A stretch of 64,000 bases of DNA, from positions 3,658,001 through 3,722,000 of the forward strand of contig NZ_CP033924.1 of NCBI RefSeq assembly GCF_003815875.1, given 5' to 3'. Below are positions 53,688 to 62,230 of the stretch, piece after piece. The notes beneath the pieces were generated by a model, which saw only the letters and a program-made list of their open reading frames with translations, made no database searches and was not told where the DNA came from. The stretch's first letter is position 1; each line of letters opens with the position of its first letter. A program made the position numbers and the translations under genes. Source of the DNA: Chryseobacterium lactis. GTDB lineage: Bacteria; Bacteroidota; Bacteroidia; Flavobacteriales; Weeksellaceae.

Positions 53688-54377
53688 TTATAGGTGGTTT
53701 AAGATCTCATTAATATGCTTTAGTTCCATAAAATTTTCATGTTCCAAATGATGTTCATGTTGCTCATGAGTCCAGGTCACATGATACGGAATATGTGCCG
53801 CAGATCCTCCAATTTCCAGTACCGGTAAAATGTCTGACTTTATAGAGTTTCCAAGCATCAGGAAGTTTTCCGGCTGGCAGTCAAGGTGTTTTAGTAGCTT
53901 TTTATAATCATGTTCTTTCTTATCACTCATGATTTCAATATGATGAAAATATTCCTGTAATCCTGAATTCTTGAGTTTTCTTTCCTGATCCAGCAGATCA
54001 CCTTTGGTTGCGACTACCAGTCTGTATCTTCCTTTTAAACTTTCAAGGGTTTCCGTGACGCCTTCTAAAAGTTCAATAGGTTTTTGAAGAAGGTCCTGGC
54101 CTAATTCAATGGCTTTTCCAACAAGCTGAAGAGAAGCTGTACCATCTGAAACCCTGTTGATTGTTTCTATCATACAAAGCATAAATCCTTTTACACCATA
54201 TCCGTATAAATGAAGATTTTGCATTTCGGTTTTAAATAATTCCTGTGATACGGAGTGCTGGGGTAGATAATCTTCCAGCAGTATACAGAATTCCTTTTCA
54301 GCTTCCTGAAAATAAGGTTCGTTGATCCAAAGCGTGTCATCTGCATCAAAAGCAATGGTGGTGATATGATTATTCAT
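53688..54377 (-). CDS. HAD family hydrolase
   Basis: A 229-residue phosphatase-fold protein. Motif I IAFDADDTLWINEP (residues 8-21) has the nucleophile Asp and Asp+2; a helical cap (about 25-95) follows; motif II is VVATKGD, motif III KKEHDYKKLL and motif IV MLGNSIKSDI. This resembles the YjjG-like or 2-haloacid class; substrate unknown. The ATG at 54377 was chosen over one at 54404, since the extra nine residues do not match the fold. Divergent from the Crp-like gene at 54454 across 76 bases. Confidence 0.85.
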   Translation of the reverse strand: MNNHITTIAFDADDTLWINEPYFQEAEKEFCILLEDYLPQHSVSQELFKTEMQNLHLYGYGVKGFMLCMIETINRVSDGTASLQLVGKAIELGQDLLQKPIELLEGVTETLESLKGRYRLVVATKGDLLDQERKLKNSGLQEYFHHIEIMSDKKEHDYKKLLKHLDCQPENFLMLGNSIKSDILPVLEIGGSAAHIPYHVTWTHEQHEHHLEHENFMELKHINEILNHL

Positions 54378-54432
54378 TTTTGTTTTGTAATTTTCTACTC
54401 GCAAAATTCATGATAAAAAATAAATCAGACAA

Positions 54433-54444
54433 GGACATTTGTCC
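54433..54444. promoter_or_regulatory. Palindrome upstream of the second Crp-like gene
   Basis: GGACA-TT-TGTCC lies 10 bases before the Crp-like start and inside the divergent region shared with the HAD gene. It could be the operator for the regulator itself. Confidence 0.35.
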
Positions 54445-54453
54445 CGGGTAAAT

Positions 54454-55017
54454 ATGTTACGGACGAACCAAACATTTTTAAATTATTTCCAAGAACTTTA
54501 TCAAAAGGGTAGTCACCAGGGTGATATTGCCATACAATCATTTGATAAAGGCGAACAACTATTGGTGCAGAATCAAAAATCTTCGAAGGTAATGCTGATA
54601 AAAGAAGGCATCACCAAATGTTATTTTGAAGAAGAAAACGGGAAAGAATACATCGTTGAATTTCTGGGAAGCGGTGAAATTATCGGCGAAGTGGAATTGA
54701 TTAAAAGCATCAACTGTTTGTGCAGTATTGAAGCAATTACTGAAGTGTCTGTCTATGCAGTATCTATCCCTTACTTTAAGGATTTAATTCAAAATGATAT
54801 TGCGTTAAATAATCTATTGTTGGATGTCTTTGCGGACCGGATCATTAATACTTCCAGCAGGGCTTCTTATCAACAGCTGTATACAACGGAACATACCTTA
54901 TTGCAGCTTCTTAAAATGCAGGTTAAACAGGGTATTCAGATATCAAAAGAAGATATGGCTGCGTATCTGGGAATTACTGTGAGAAGTTTGAACAGGATTT
55001 TAAAGGATTTAGAATAG
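54454..55017 (+). CDS. Crp/Fnr family regulator, second copy
   Basis: A 187-residue regulator with the cyclic-nucleotide-like domain (LLVQNQKSSKVMLIKEGITKCYF, VEFLGSGEIIGEVELIKS) and a C-terminal HTH (SKEDMAAYLGITVRSLNRILKDLE). It lacks an Fnr-type Cys cluster. The ATG at 54454 was chosen; an in-frame TTG at 54439 gives five extra residues inside the palindrome. It is clearly not a close copy of the regulator at 48578. Confidence 0.85.
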   Translation: MLRTNQTFLNYFQELYQKGSHQGDIAIQSFDKGEQLLVQNQKSSKVMLIKEGITKCYFEEENGKEYIVEFLGSGEIIGEVELIKSINCLCSIEAITEVSVYAVSIPYFKDLIQNDIALNNLLLDVFADRIINTSSRASYQQLYTTEHTLLQLLKMQVKQGIQISKEDMAAYLGITVRSLNRILKDLE

Positions 55018-55063
55018 ACAAATAAAATTTATATCTGATGAAATTTTTTGAATTAAATGCTAA

Positions 55064-56100
55064 TTACAATCTATATAGAGGAAAAAAATTGTTTTTTGTT
55101 TGATGTAGATTTCTGATGAGTACAAGTTTATTATATTGTGTATCATTTACAATGAGTTTCCAAATTGAAAACTGGCGAAAATCTTTAGAGAATCCGGATT
55201 TAAATAAAAATAAATTATCGTTGTCCTTTCCTCCGAAACCTCCGCCTAAGTGAAGATATTTAAGATTGTAAGAATTCGCTTTTTTTCTAGCCTCATTAAT
55301 AATTAGTTTCATTGGTGAATCTTTAATATATTCATCCATTGTAGCTGCCAGATGATATTGCATAATGTCACCAACTATTGTGAAAATTGCTCCTGCTACC
55401 AGCTTATTGTCTTTTTTTGCTAGAAGTAACATTATGCGATAATCAATATTATTTAGAAATTTATAAAAATAATTTTTGTCATAATAATAACGTTCGAAGG
55501 CATTTACTTTTGACATAGTTTTATAATAGATTTTAATAAAATCATCAACCTCCTCAGGTTTGTGGGCTTCAGTAATCGTGTATCCTTGTTTTGCAAGACG
55601 CCTAATTTCATATTTTGTAGATTTTCGATAGCATTCATATTGCTTTTCATGAGATTGCCGCAAGTTAATAACGACAGTTTTATTTAGAATTGAGATTTCT
55701 CCAAATTCACTAAAAAAAGAACCATAATCTACAATTGGATGCAGACGACTAAAAACAGAAACTATTTTATTTGTTTTACAGAAATCTAAAAAGAAATTTC
55801 TTAATAATGTAAAGTGTTCTTTTGAAATTTCTTTAAAGCATAAATTAGATATGGGTCCGCAATATCCGTACACAGAGGTAAGATCAGAATATTCAGAATT
55901 TTCTATTTTACGAATTTTAAATGGGAGAGCAATAATCTCGTTATTGTACCGGGAAACTATCAGGATGGCAGGGAAATAGCTTTCCACGCAATGATAAAAG
56001 TGAGTGTGGTATATATCATAAAAGTGACAACCTTTAATAATACTTTCCCAACTCTCCTTATCACTTATATCAATACAAGTAAAAAGGTATTTTTTTTCAT
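55064..56100 (-). CDS. FemAB/GNAT-like transferase, frameshifted at start
   Basis: The long frame begins only at a GTG (55987), but the family N-terminus is upstream: ATG 56100 is followed by A8 (56090-56097), which puts it out of frame. With A6 or A9 the start reads MKKYLFTCIDISDKES... and joins YDIYHTHFYHC to the body, 344-345 residues in all. The body has the FemAB/BioF2-like features YRKSTKYEIRRLAKQGY, LVAGAIFTI, YHLAATMDEYIKD and LHLGGGFGGKDNDNLFLFKSGF. It probably adds an acyl or amino-acyl group to an envelope component. The gene and its upstream 380 bases are more AT-rich than neighbours. May be phase-variable, broken or a sequence error. Confidence 0.78.
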
Positions 56101-56456
56101 ATTTGTGTGTGGTTACATTTCAATTGTGTTCTGATCAAAAATAGCGTTTACGCCAACTTAAAGCAATACTTATGAGGAGATCACTCTATTATGTTCTTGT
56201 AATTTTAATATTTTGAGTTTTTTTTAAAAGAGAAAAGACATTTTAATATTTTTTTTCCAATCTAAGTTGGATGTTGAATATAATTAAAGTCAAATAGCAT
56301 TACTAAATAAACCCATTTTGAAATTTCAATTTTACAAAAAGTAATGGATAAATGATGGTTTGTAGGTTTTTGATGTAGATTTTTTAGGCGGTGGTATTTA
56401 TTTTATTGCTAAAATCAAAATTTTATTCTTTTTAAGGGGGTGCTTTGTAAATTTGT
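56101..56456. other. AT-rich intergenic stretch upstream of GNAT gene
   Basis: The 377-base gap from the FemAB-like start to the GNAT gene at 56478 is very AT-rich. I see no gene, repeat or structured RNA in it, apart from the -7 element at its end. Confidence 0.5.
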
Positions 56457-56464
56457 TATTTTTG
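56457..56464 (+). promoter_or_regulatory. Putative -7 element of the GNAT gene
   Basis: TATTTTTG, a match to TAnnTTTG, 13 bases before the start codon. Confidence 0.45.
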
Positions 56465-56477
56465 CAATAGAATAATT

Positions 56478-56990
56478 ATGGTTTCAATGGGAGAATTAAA
56501 GTTCAGAAATGCTGAGTTAAGTGATTTAAAGAAAATCGTAGAAATATACAATTCTACAATCGCTTCAAGAATGGTGACAGCGGATGTTGAAGAAGTTTCA
56601 GTAGAAAGTAAACAGCAGTGGTTTGATGAACATAATCCTGAAACAAGACCGCTGTGGGTGGTTGAAGATGCTGAAGATCAGACAGTAGGATGGGTGAGTT
56701 TCAGCTCATTCCATGAAAGGGCGGCTTATAGCGGAACGGTAGAGGTAAGTATTTATCTGGATGAAATTTGCCGGGGTAAAGGATATGGAAAAACAATTCT
56801 CCAATATTGTATCGACAACGCAGGAAAATTCGGGGTTAATAATCTGGTAGCACTTATCTTTCTTCACAATGAGCCAAGTTTAAAGTTGTTCAGGCATTTT
56901 GGATTTGAAGACTGGGGAACATTACCGGATGTTGCTGTTTTGGATGGCATTGAAAGAAGTCTGAAGATCTTAGGAAAGAGAATCAGTTAA
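56478..56990 (+). CDS. GNAT N-acetyltransferase, phosphinothricin acetyltransferase-like
   Basis: A 170-residue cytoplasmic acetyltransferase. The acetyl-CoA loop is EICRGKGYGKTILQYC (Q/RxxGxG/A form), preceded by VEVSIYLD and followed by LVALIFLHNEPSLKLFRHFGFEDWGTLPDVAVLDG, which is close to the Pat/MddA group that acetylates phosphinothricin or methionine sulfoximine-like amino acids. The second ATG at 56487 is a possible start; I keep the first because it follows the -7 element at the usual distance. Confidence 0.88.
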   Translation: MVSMGELKFRNAELSDLKKIVEIYNSTIASRMVTADVEEVSVESKQQWFDEHNPETRPLWVVEDAEDQTVGWVSFSSFHERAAYSGTVEVSIYLDEICRGKGYGKTILQYCIDNAGKFGVNNLVALIFLHNEPSLKLFRHFGFEDWGTLPDVAVLDGIERSLKILGKRIS

Positions 56991-56996
56991 AAATAC

Positions 56997-57021
56997 AAAA
57001 GCGGCCTCTAAGACCGCTTTT
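56997..57021. terminator. Bidirectional terminator between GNAT and GLPGLI genes
   Basis: AAAAGCGG and CCGCTTTT pair around a nine-base loop, followed by TTTCTTG. Convergent genes on both sides. Confidence 0.7.
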
Positions 57022-57037
57022 CTTGTTTTCTTCTTAT

Positions 57038-57862
57038 TTAATTTTTGAAAACAGGCTCTTTATCCTTTTCAATATAAATAAATCGCCCCTTGATACCATT
57101 CTGAAGCATTTCTTTTTTCTTGTTTAGCTCTTCAACAGATTCTACGGTTTCATTTTTAAAGGTAGCTTTATTGCCATTCTTTATTCCTTCTGCAAACATC
57201 CTGGTAGGATTTTGGTAAATTTCTTCAATATATGTATTGAATTTTTCATTACTAATCGGAATAGCTGATTTACCATAGTGAGTTTCTACAAAATCTTTGG
57301 TGTCATAATCTGCACTGAGTTTTTCATTGTTAACCAACTTATACACAAAATTTTGATCTTTATCTTCCAGTATAAAAATTAGCCCGGGAAGCCCTCTGAA
57401 TTTATAAGGACCTTCTTTGATATTAATCTCATTAGAAAACCATGCATTCCAGCTTCTGCCGGCGAAATCTGTTGTGGCTTTTTGAAGTTTATAACCATTG
57501 TATTCTTTGGTTTCCTGAAGGACCTTCCAGCTCATTTCATCATTTGTTTTCACCACAAAATAATCAAAAAAATCTCTGTACCAGTTGTTTTTAAAAGAAT
57601 CCGGTTTCCTTTCTATAACTTGATCTGTCTTTGTACTATAATGGGATATCGATTGATTGGCTTCCTTATTTTTGATATCAAAATCTGCAAATTTTCTGTC
57701 ATAAAATTTAACCGACTTAGGGCTGATGTCTAAATTCATTAAATCTGTTCTGTATTCTTTTGACGAATCTTTTCGATATTGAAGTTCGTAAGTAAACCGG
57801 TTGGTTTGAGATTGATATAGAGATCCTGCGTATAAAGCGAGTAAGATTAGTGTTTTTTTCAT
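57038..57862 (-). CDS. GLPGLI family protein
   Basis: A 274-residue exported protein with a signal peptide (ends LYQSQ, residue 19). It is named for the core motif, visible here as GLPGLI near residue 156, with NAWFSNEINIKEGPYKFR before it and IFILEDKDQNFVYKL after. GLPGLI proteins are widespread in flavobacteria, exported and of unknown function. It has its own promoter (TTG-N18-TATTTTTG) that overlaps the MATE terminator. Confidence 0.88.
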   Translation of the reverse strand: MKKTLILLALYAGSLYQSQTNRFTYELQYRKDSSKEYRTDLMNLDISPKSVKFYDRKFADFDIKNKEANQSISHYSTKTDQVIERKPDSFKNNWYRDFFDYFVVKTNDEMSWKVLQETKEYNGYKLQKATTDFAGRSWNAWFSNEINIKEGPYKFRGLPGLIFILEDKDQNFVYKLVNNEKLSADYDTKDFVETHYGKSAIPISNEKFNTYIEEIYQNPTRMFAEGIKNGNKATFKNETVESVEELNKKKEMLQNGIKGRFIYIEKDKEPVFKN

Positions 57863-57881
57863 GTTTATTATTTAAAGCAGC

Positions 57882-57910
57882 CAAAAATAATAAAAAAACG
57901 CAGAGCTCAA
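57882..57910 (-). promoter_or_regulatory. Promoter of the GLPGLI gene
   Basis: Minus strand: TTG (57910-57908), 18 bases, TATTTTTG (57889-57882), 19 bases before the ATG. The TTG is in the hairpin of the MATE terminator. Confidence 0.55.
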
Positions 57911-57921
57911 AACTCTGCGTT
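57897..57921 (-). terminator. Terminator of the MATE transporter gene
   Basis: AACGCAGAG and CTCTGCGTT pair around a seven-base loop; on the minus strand a T7 run follows. It is seven bases past the MATE stop. Confidence 0.8.
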
Positions 57922-57927
57922 AATATA

Positions 57928-59304
57928 TTAAGGGGCTTTCACCTCTATATTCTGCTTGATTCGTTTCGCAGACATATTTAAAAATCGTTTCACCAGGAAT
58001 ACAGCTGACACCGTTAACCCTAGTCCGAGCGCAATCCACATTCCGAAAGCTCCCATTTTCAGTGTTACACAGAAGAAATACCCTAATGGAATGGTGATCA
58101 CCCAGTAGGCGATGAAAGTGTAAATAGAGGGTATTTTAACATCCTGCAAACCTCTCAACATTCCTAAAGCTGTAACCTGAATTCCGTCTGAAAGTTGGAA
58201 TAAAGCAGCGATAATCATCAGTTTTGAAGCTAAAGTGATTACTTCTACCTCTTCTTTTTTAGTAAAGAAAGTGGGTAATATGTTTCTGCCCAAAATGAAA
58301 ACAAATCCGCAGATACACATGAATATAAATGCAATTTTCAAATTGTTAATTCCAACCTTTCTTAGTTCAACAAAGTTTTGTTCCCCAAGTTTTCTTCCGA
58401 TCATTACCGTAGAGGCTACACTGAAGCCAACACATAAGTTAAAAGTAAAGGAAGCCATACTTAACGCAATCTGGTGTGAAGCAATATCATGAGCAGAAAT
58501 AAGTCCGCAGATAAATGCCGCACCTGCAAATGCTGTAACTTCAAAGAACATCTGTAAAGCAGTTGGTAATCCCAGTTTTACCATTTTATCAAACATTTTT
58601 TTAGAGAAATCCTGCATTTTTAAAGAGAAATCTTTGATATAACGTCTCGTTCTTTCCTCTTTAAGCAAGACAAAATAAAGGAAAACAACCATGAAAATTC
58701 TGGAAATTAAAGTCGCTAAAGCCGATCCTTTAACACCCATTGGCGGAATTCCCCAAAGCCCTTTGATAAATACATAATTTAAAACAATATTAATGATATT
58801 GGCAATAATGGTAGCCTTCGTAACACCTATGGTATAGGAAAGGCCTTCTGAAACCTCACGAAGCGTCTGAAAGGCCATAAATGGTACCATACTCACCACC
58901 ATAATGCTTAAAAAACCAACGGTATCCGGAATGATTTTTGCCGGCTGTCCGGAATGATAGAGTAGTGGCATTCCCAATAACAGAACGACCATCAGAATGA
59001 TTCCCACAGACATATTGATCACAAACCCATGAGTGAATACGGAATTAATCGTCGCATGGTCCTGTTTGGAATGAGCCTCCGAAACCAGCGGCGGAATGGC
59101 AAATGAGAATCCCAATGCCAAAACGAATATAGAGAAAAATACCGCATTTCCTAATGATACCGATGCCAGAGCATCAGCACCTAAAAGTTGTCCGACAATA
59201 ATATTGTCGAATAAATTGACTGAAACTTGCCCCACCTGGGTAAGCATCACAGGTAGAGCCAACGTCAGGCATTCTTTCGTATAGTTTTTGTTTAAAAAGT
59301 TCAT
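57928..59304 (-). CDS. MATE family efflux transporter
   Basis: A 458-residue inner-membrane protein with 12 helices in two similar halves. The first half holds ALPVMLTQVGQVSVNLFDNIIVGQLLGADALASVSLGNAVFF, the second GLPTALQMFFEVTAFAGAAFICG, both in the pattern of NorM-type multidrug exporters that use Na+ or H+. Own terminator at 57897. Substrate unknown. Confidence 0.92.
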   Translation of the reverse strand: MNFLNKNYTKECLTLALPVMLTQVGQVSVNLFDNIIVGQLLGADALASVSLGNAVFFSIFVLALGFSFAIPPLVSEAHSKQDHATINSVFTHGFVINMSVGIILMVVLLLGMPLLYHSGQPAKIIPDTVGFLSIMVVSMVPFMAFQTLREVSEGLSYTIGVTKATIIANIINIVLNYVFIKGLWGIPPMGVKGSALATLISRIFMVVFLYFVLLKEERTRRYIKDFSLKMQDFSKKMFDKMVKLGLPTALQMFFEVTAFAGAAFICGLISAHDIASHQIALSMASFTFNLCVGFSVASTVMIGRKLGEQNFVELRKVGINNLKIAFIFMCICGFVFILGRNILPTFFTKKEEVEVITLASKLMIIAALFQLSDGIQVTALGMLRGLQDVKIPSIYTFIAYWVITIPLGYFFCVTLKMGAFGMWIALGLGLTVSAVFLVKRFLNMSAKRIKQNIEVKAP

Positions 59305-59350
59305 AATATTTTAAGATTCATATAGTTTATAATTCAAATTGACGCAAAAA

Positions 59351-59378
59351 AAAATTTGCAGTGATCACTGCAAATTTT
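59351..59378 (-). terminator. Perfect 28-base palindrome, terminator of sigma-54 activator
   Basis: AAAATTTGCAGTGA and its complement abut with no loop, followed by T/A runs. It lies 26 bases beyond the minus-strand stop at 59404 and 47 before the MATE start, so it could act both ways. Confidence 0.65.
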
Positions 59379-59403
59379 TATAATATTGTAAATAATAGCT
59401 TTA

Positions 59404-60588
59404 TTATTTCCTTACAAAACTTGCAACGTCACTTTCAGAAACAGTGTTTCCACCAAGAATGATCAATCTCTCCACAACATTCCTTAGTTCTCTGATATTT
59501 CCAGTCCATGAAAGCACTTTTAAAGCATCAATAGCTTTATCATCAAACTTTTTCACCGCAGTACCATGCTCATCAGCAATCATACCTGAGAAATGTTCAA
59601 CCAGCAATTTGATGTCTTCTTTTCTTTCATCCAATGGTGGAACATAAATTTCAATTACAGAAAGTCTGTGGTAAAGATCTTCTCTGAACTTTCCTTCCTC
59701 AATTTCCTTCTGCATATTCTTATTGGTCGCCGCAATAACTCTTACGTCAACCTTTATTTCTTTATCACTACCTACTGGAGAAACTTTACTTTCCTGAAGG
59801 GCTCTCAATACTTTAGCCTGAGCGATAAGGCTCATATCACCAATTTCATCAAGGAAGATAGTACCGCCGTTAGCCTGCTCGAATTTTCCCTGTTTGTCTT
59901 TAATAGCACCCGTAAAAGACCCTTTTACGTGTCCGAAAAGTTCAGATTCAATCAGTTCAGATGGAATTGCAGCACAGTTTACCTCAATCATCGGGCCTCT
60001 TGCACGTTCACTTTGATTATGAATAGCGTGGGCTACCAATTCTTTTCCGGCACCATTTGGTCCTGTAATTAAAACTCTCGCATCAGAAACAGCTACCTTT
60101 TCGATCATATCCTGAATCTTCTGCAACGCAGGAGAAGTACCGATCATCTGGTATTTTTTGTTTACTTTTTTCTTTAGCGTTTTATTTTCAGTCTGAAGAT
60201 TTTTGTTTTCTTTTTTCAGCGTTTCCTTTACCAGAGCATTCTTTACACTGGTGATCAGTCTGTTGATGTCAATAGGCTTGGAAATAAAATCATATGCGCC
60301 ATCCTTCAAACAAGAAACAGCAGAATCGATGTCTGCGTGACCTGAGATCATGATAAAAGTAGTTTCAGGCTTTAATACAAGACTTTGCTTTAGAAGCTCA
60401 GTTCCTGAAAGTTTAGGCATTTTAATGTCAGAAATCACTAAAGCGAAATCTTCTTTTTCTACCTGTTTGTAGCCTTCAAGGCCGTCTTCGGCGATAACAA
60501 ATTCATAATCTGTCAGTTCATCAGAAAGAATACTGTGAAGTACTCCCGATATTGCTTTTTCGTCTTCTACTATAAGGATTTTTTGCAT
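59404..60588 (-). CDS. Sigma-54 activator-type response regulator
   Basis: A 394-residue regulator. Receiver domain (1-120): VEDE, phosphoacceptor Asp54 in VISDIKMP, T/S and Lys in MISGH and SKPID. A short coiled linker follows, then the AAA+ domain with Walker A GPNGAGKE, GSFTGA (an A-to-S variant of GAFTGA, the loop that contacts sigma-54), Walker B GGTIFLDEIGDM and the R-finger region. The protein stops after VVERLIILGGN and SDVASFVRK, without the usual Fis-type DNA-binding domain. No sensor kinase is next to it. A possible -7 element (TAAATTTG) lies only five bases before the start. Confidence 0.9.
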   Translation of the reverse strand: MQKILIVEDEKAISGVLHSILSDELTDYEFVIAEDGLEGYKQVEKEDFALVISDIKMPKLSGTELLKQSLVLKPETTFIMISGHADIDSAVSCLKDGAYDFISKPIDINRLITSVKNALVKETLKKENKNLQTENKTLKKKVNKKYQMIGTSPALQKIQDMIEKVAVSDARVLITGPNGAGKELVAHAIHNQSERARGPMIEVNCAAIPSELIESELFGHVKGSFTGAIKDKQGKFEQANGGTIFLDEIGDMSLIAQAKVLRALQESKVSPVGSDKEIKVDVRVIAATNKNMQKEIEEGKFREDLYHRLSVIEIYVPPLDERKEDIKLLVEHFSGMIADEHGTAVKKFDDKAIDALKVLSWTGNIRELRNVVERLIILGGNTVSESDVASFVRK

Positions 60589-60593
60589 AGTTG

Positions 60594-60601
60594 CAAATTT
60601 A
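60594..60601 (-). promoter_or_regulatory. Putative -7 element very close to the sigma-54 activator start
   Basis: Minus strand TAAATTTG, five bases before the start codon at 60588; if used, the mRNA would have almost no leader. Confidence 0.3.
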
Positions 60602-60644
60602 AATTTTTTGTTTCAATTATTAGCAAAAATCGTACCTAAAAAAA

Positions 60645-61304
60645 CTATTTTGAATAATCTCTCCTCCCGAAAATTGCCGATCCAACTCTTACAGAATTAG
60701 CACCACATTCAATCGCTACCGGGAAATCATCACTCATTCCCATTGATAAGGTATTTAATGTTTTTAGTTGATTTAATTCATCAAAAAGGCTTTTTAAAGT
60801 TAAAAATTCTTTTCTGACCTGTTGCTCATCTTCTGTAAAAGTTGCCATTCCCATCAGGCCTGTAATTTCAACATGGGGAAAATTGCCGTCGATATACTGT
60901 TGAAACAGATTTTTAGCTTCTGAAATTTCAAGCCCGAACTTTGTATCTTCAGCTGCTATTTTTACCTGAAGCAAAACCTTGATGATTCTTTCGTTTTTTC
61001 CGGATTCTTTATTGATCTCAGCTAATAGTTTTTCTGAATCTACACTTTGAATCGTATCGATGAAAGAAGCGATATACTTGACTTTGTTGGTCTGCAAATG
61101 GCCAATAAGGTGCCATTGAATATCTTTAGGCAGAAGAGGGGATTTCTCCATCAGTTCCTGAACCTTGTTTTCTCCAAAAACTCTTTGTCCCAGATCATAA
61201 ACCTCCTGTATTGCAGAAACCGGATGCGTTTTTGAAACAGCAACCAGTTGTACATCATTTGGAAGTTGATTTTTTATATTCTGATAATTTTCTTTACTAC
61301 TCAT
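60645..61304 (-). CDS. YggS family PLP-binding protein
   Basis: A 219-residue single-domain PLP protein (fold III barrel). The PLP-lysine lies in LVAVSKTHP (about residue 25), the phosphate-binding VGSAIFGRRDY is at the C-terminus, and EITGLMGMATFTEDEQQVR and SMGMSDDFPVAIE are family motifs. These proteins tune the pool of PLP and amino/keto acids. Gene name differs between authors (yggS/plpBP), so none is given. It begins 65 bases before the polysaccharide deacetylase stop on the same strand. Confidence 0.92.
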   Translation of the reverse strand: MSSKENYQNIKNQLPNDVQLVAVSKTHPVSAIQEVYDLGQRVFGENKVQELMEKSPLLPKDIQWHLIGHLQTNKVKYIASFIDTIQSVDSEKLLAEINKESGKNERIIKVLLQVKIAAEDTKFGLEISEAKNLFQQYIDGNFPHVEITGLMGMATFTEDEQQVRKEFLTLKSLFDELNQLKTLNTLSMGMSDDFPVAIECGANSVRVGSAIFGRRDYSK

Positions 61305-61369
61305 AAATGCAAATTTCCGAAAATTAGTTGACAGTTACCAGCTGTGAGCTGATTTTACTTTTTATAAAA

Positions 61370-62230
61370 TTAATTCAGCACCTCATTGATTTTCGGATAT
61401 TGAGAAATCTTTCTAAACACAAATTTGTTGCTTTTCTGTAGTTTCTCAATAAACAGATCCAGCTCATTGATAGAGTCTGTGTCTCTAAGGTATTGATCAT
61501 GCGTAAGGAAAACAAGATGTCTTGAAGTTTTCTCCAGATCATTAAGGAAGATACTGTCTACTTTTTTAAGCATCGCTTCATGGCTCCCTTTCAAAGTCAT
61601 TTTGTGGGTTGGTCTCCATTCCAGATCCCATCCGATTACCTTGTAGCCGGCATTTTTCAGACCATTTGCTGCGGCAGTGGAGCTTTTGATGTCGGTCACA
61701 TTAATATTATTGAGCCTCCAGATATTTCTTCCGGGAGTCCTGGCGATTTTATCAGAAAGCTTAAGACTGTCTTTCGCAACATCAAAATCATGAACTACAG
61801 CTTCAGCATTTTTATAAAAATCCGTGTATTTATTATGAGCATGAGAAAAGCTATGGTTCGCAAGTTCAACCAGAGGACTTTGTTTTAAGAGTTGAAAGTC
61901 ATCTTTTTGTCTTTTGCTTCCATAAGTATGCTTTCCAACCAGAAAGGCGGTAGCACACACATTCCTTTTGTTTAATATTCTTAAGAGGTTTTCTGTTCCC
62001 TGATTCGGGCCGTCATCAAAAGTAAGGTAGATCACTCTTTTATCAGGATCTACATTCTCATCATCTATTCTGGGGACCATTTCTGCGGTAGGATGTTCTT
62101 GTGAATTCACTTTTTCATTCACTTCATTCTTGAAATTACAGCTGTTCAATAAAACTGAAGTTGCACTCATCAATGCAAACATCCCGAGAAAAGTCTTATT
62201 TTTTGCCTTTCCCGCAAAATTTTTTTTCAT
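61370..62230 (-). CDS. Polysaccharide deacetylase lipoprotein
   Basis: A 286-residue lipoprotein (lipobox LLNSC, about residue 31). The NodB domain shows TFDDGPNQGTE (motif 1, Asp-Asp) and ELANHSFSHAHNKY (motif 2, the two His), then RTPGRNIWRL (motif 3) and the C-terminal VFLTHDQYL (motif 5). It should remove acetyl groups from a cell-envelope glycan such as peptidoglycan or chitin-like sugar. Upstream of yggS-like gene, same strand. Confidence 0.88.
   Translation of the reverse strand: MKKNFAGKAKNKTFLGMFALMSATSVLLNSCNFKNEVNEKVNSQEHPTAEMVPRIDDENVDPDKRVIYLTFDDGPNQGTENLLRILNKRNVCATAFLVGKHTYGSKRQKDDFQLLKQSPLVELANHSFSHAHNKYTDFYKNAEAVVHDFDVAKDSLKLSDKIARTPGRNIWRLNNINVTDIKSSTAAANGLKNAGYKVIGWDLEWRPTHKMTLKGSHEAMLKKVDSIFLNDLEKTSRHLVFLTHDQYLRDTDSINELDLFIEKLQKSNKFVFRKISQYPKINEVLN

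Noticed and set aside
59593-60072. 159-residue open frame on the plus strand inside the sigma-54 activator gene
   Set aside because: Antisense shadow of a well-recognised AAA+ domain; no signal peptide, motif or promoter of its own.
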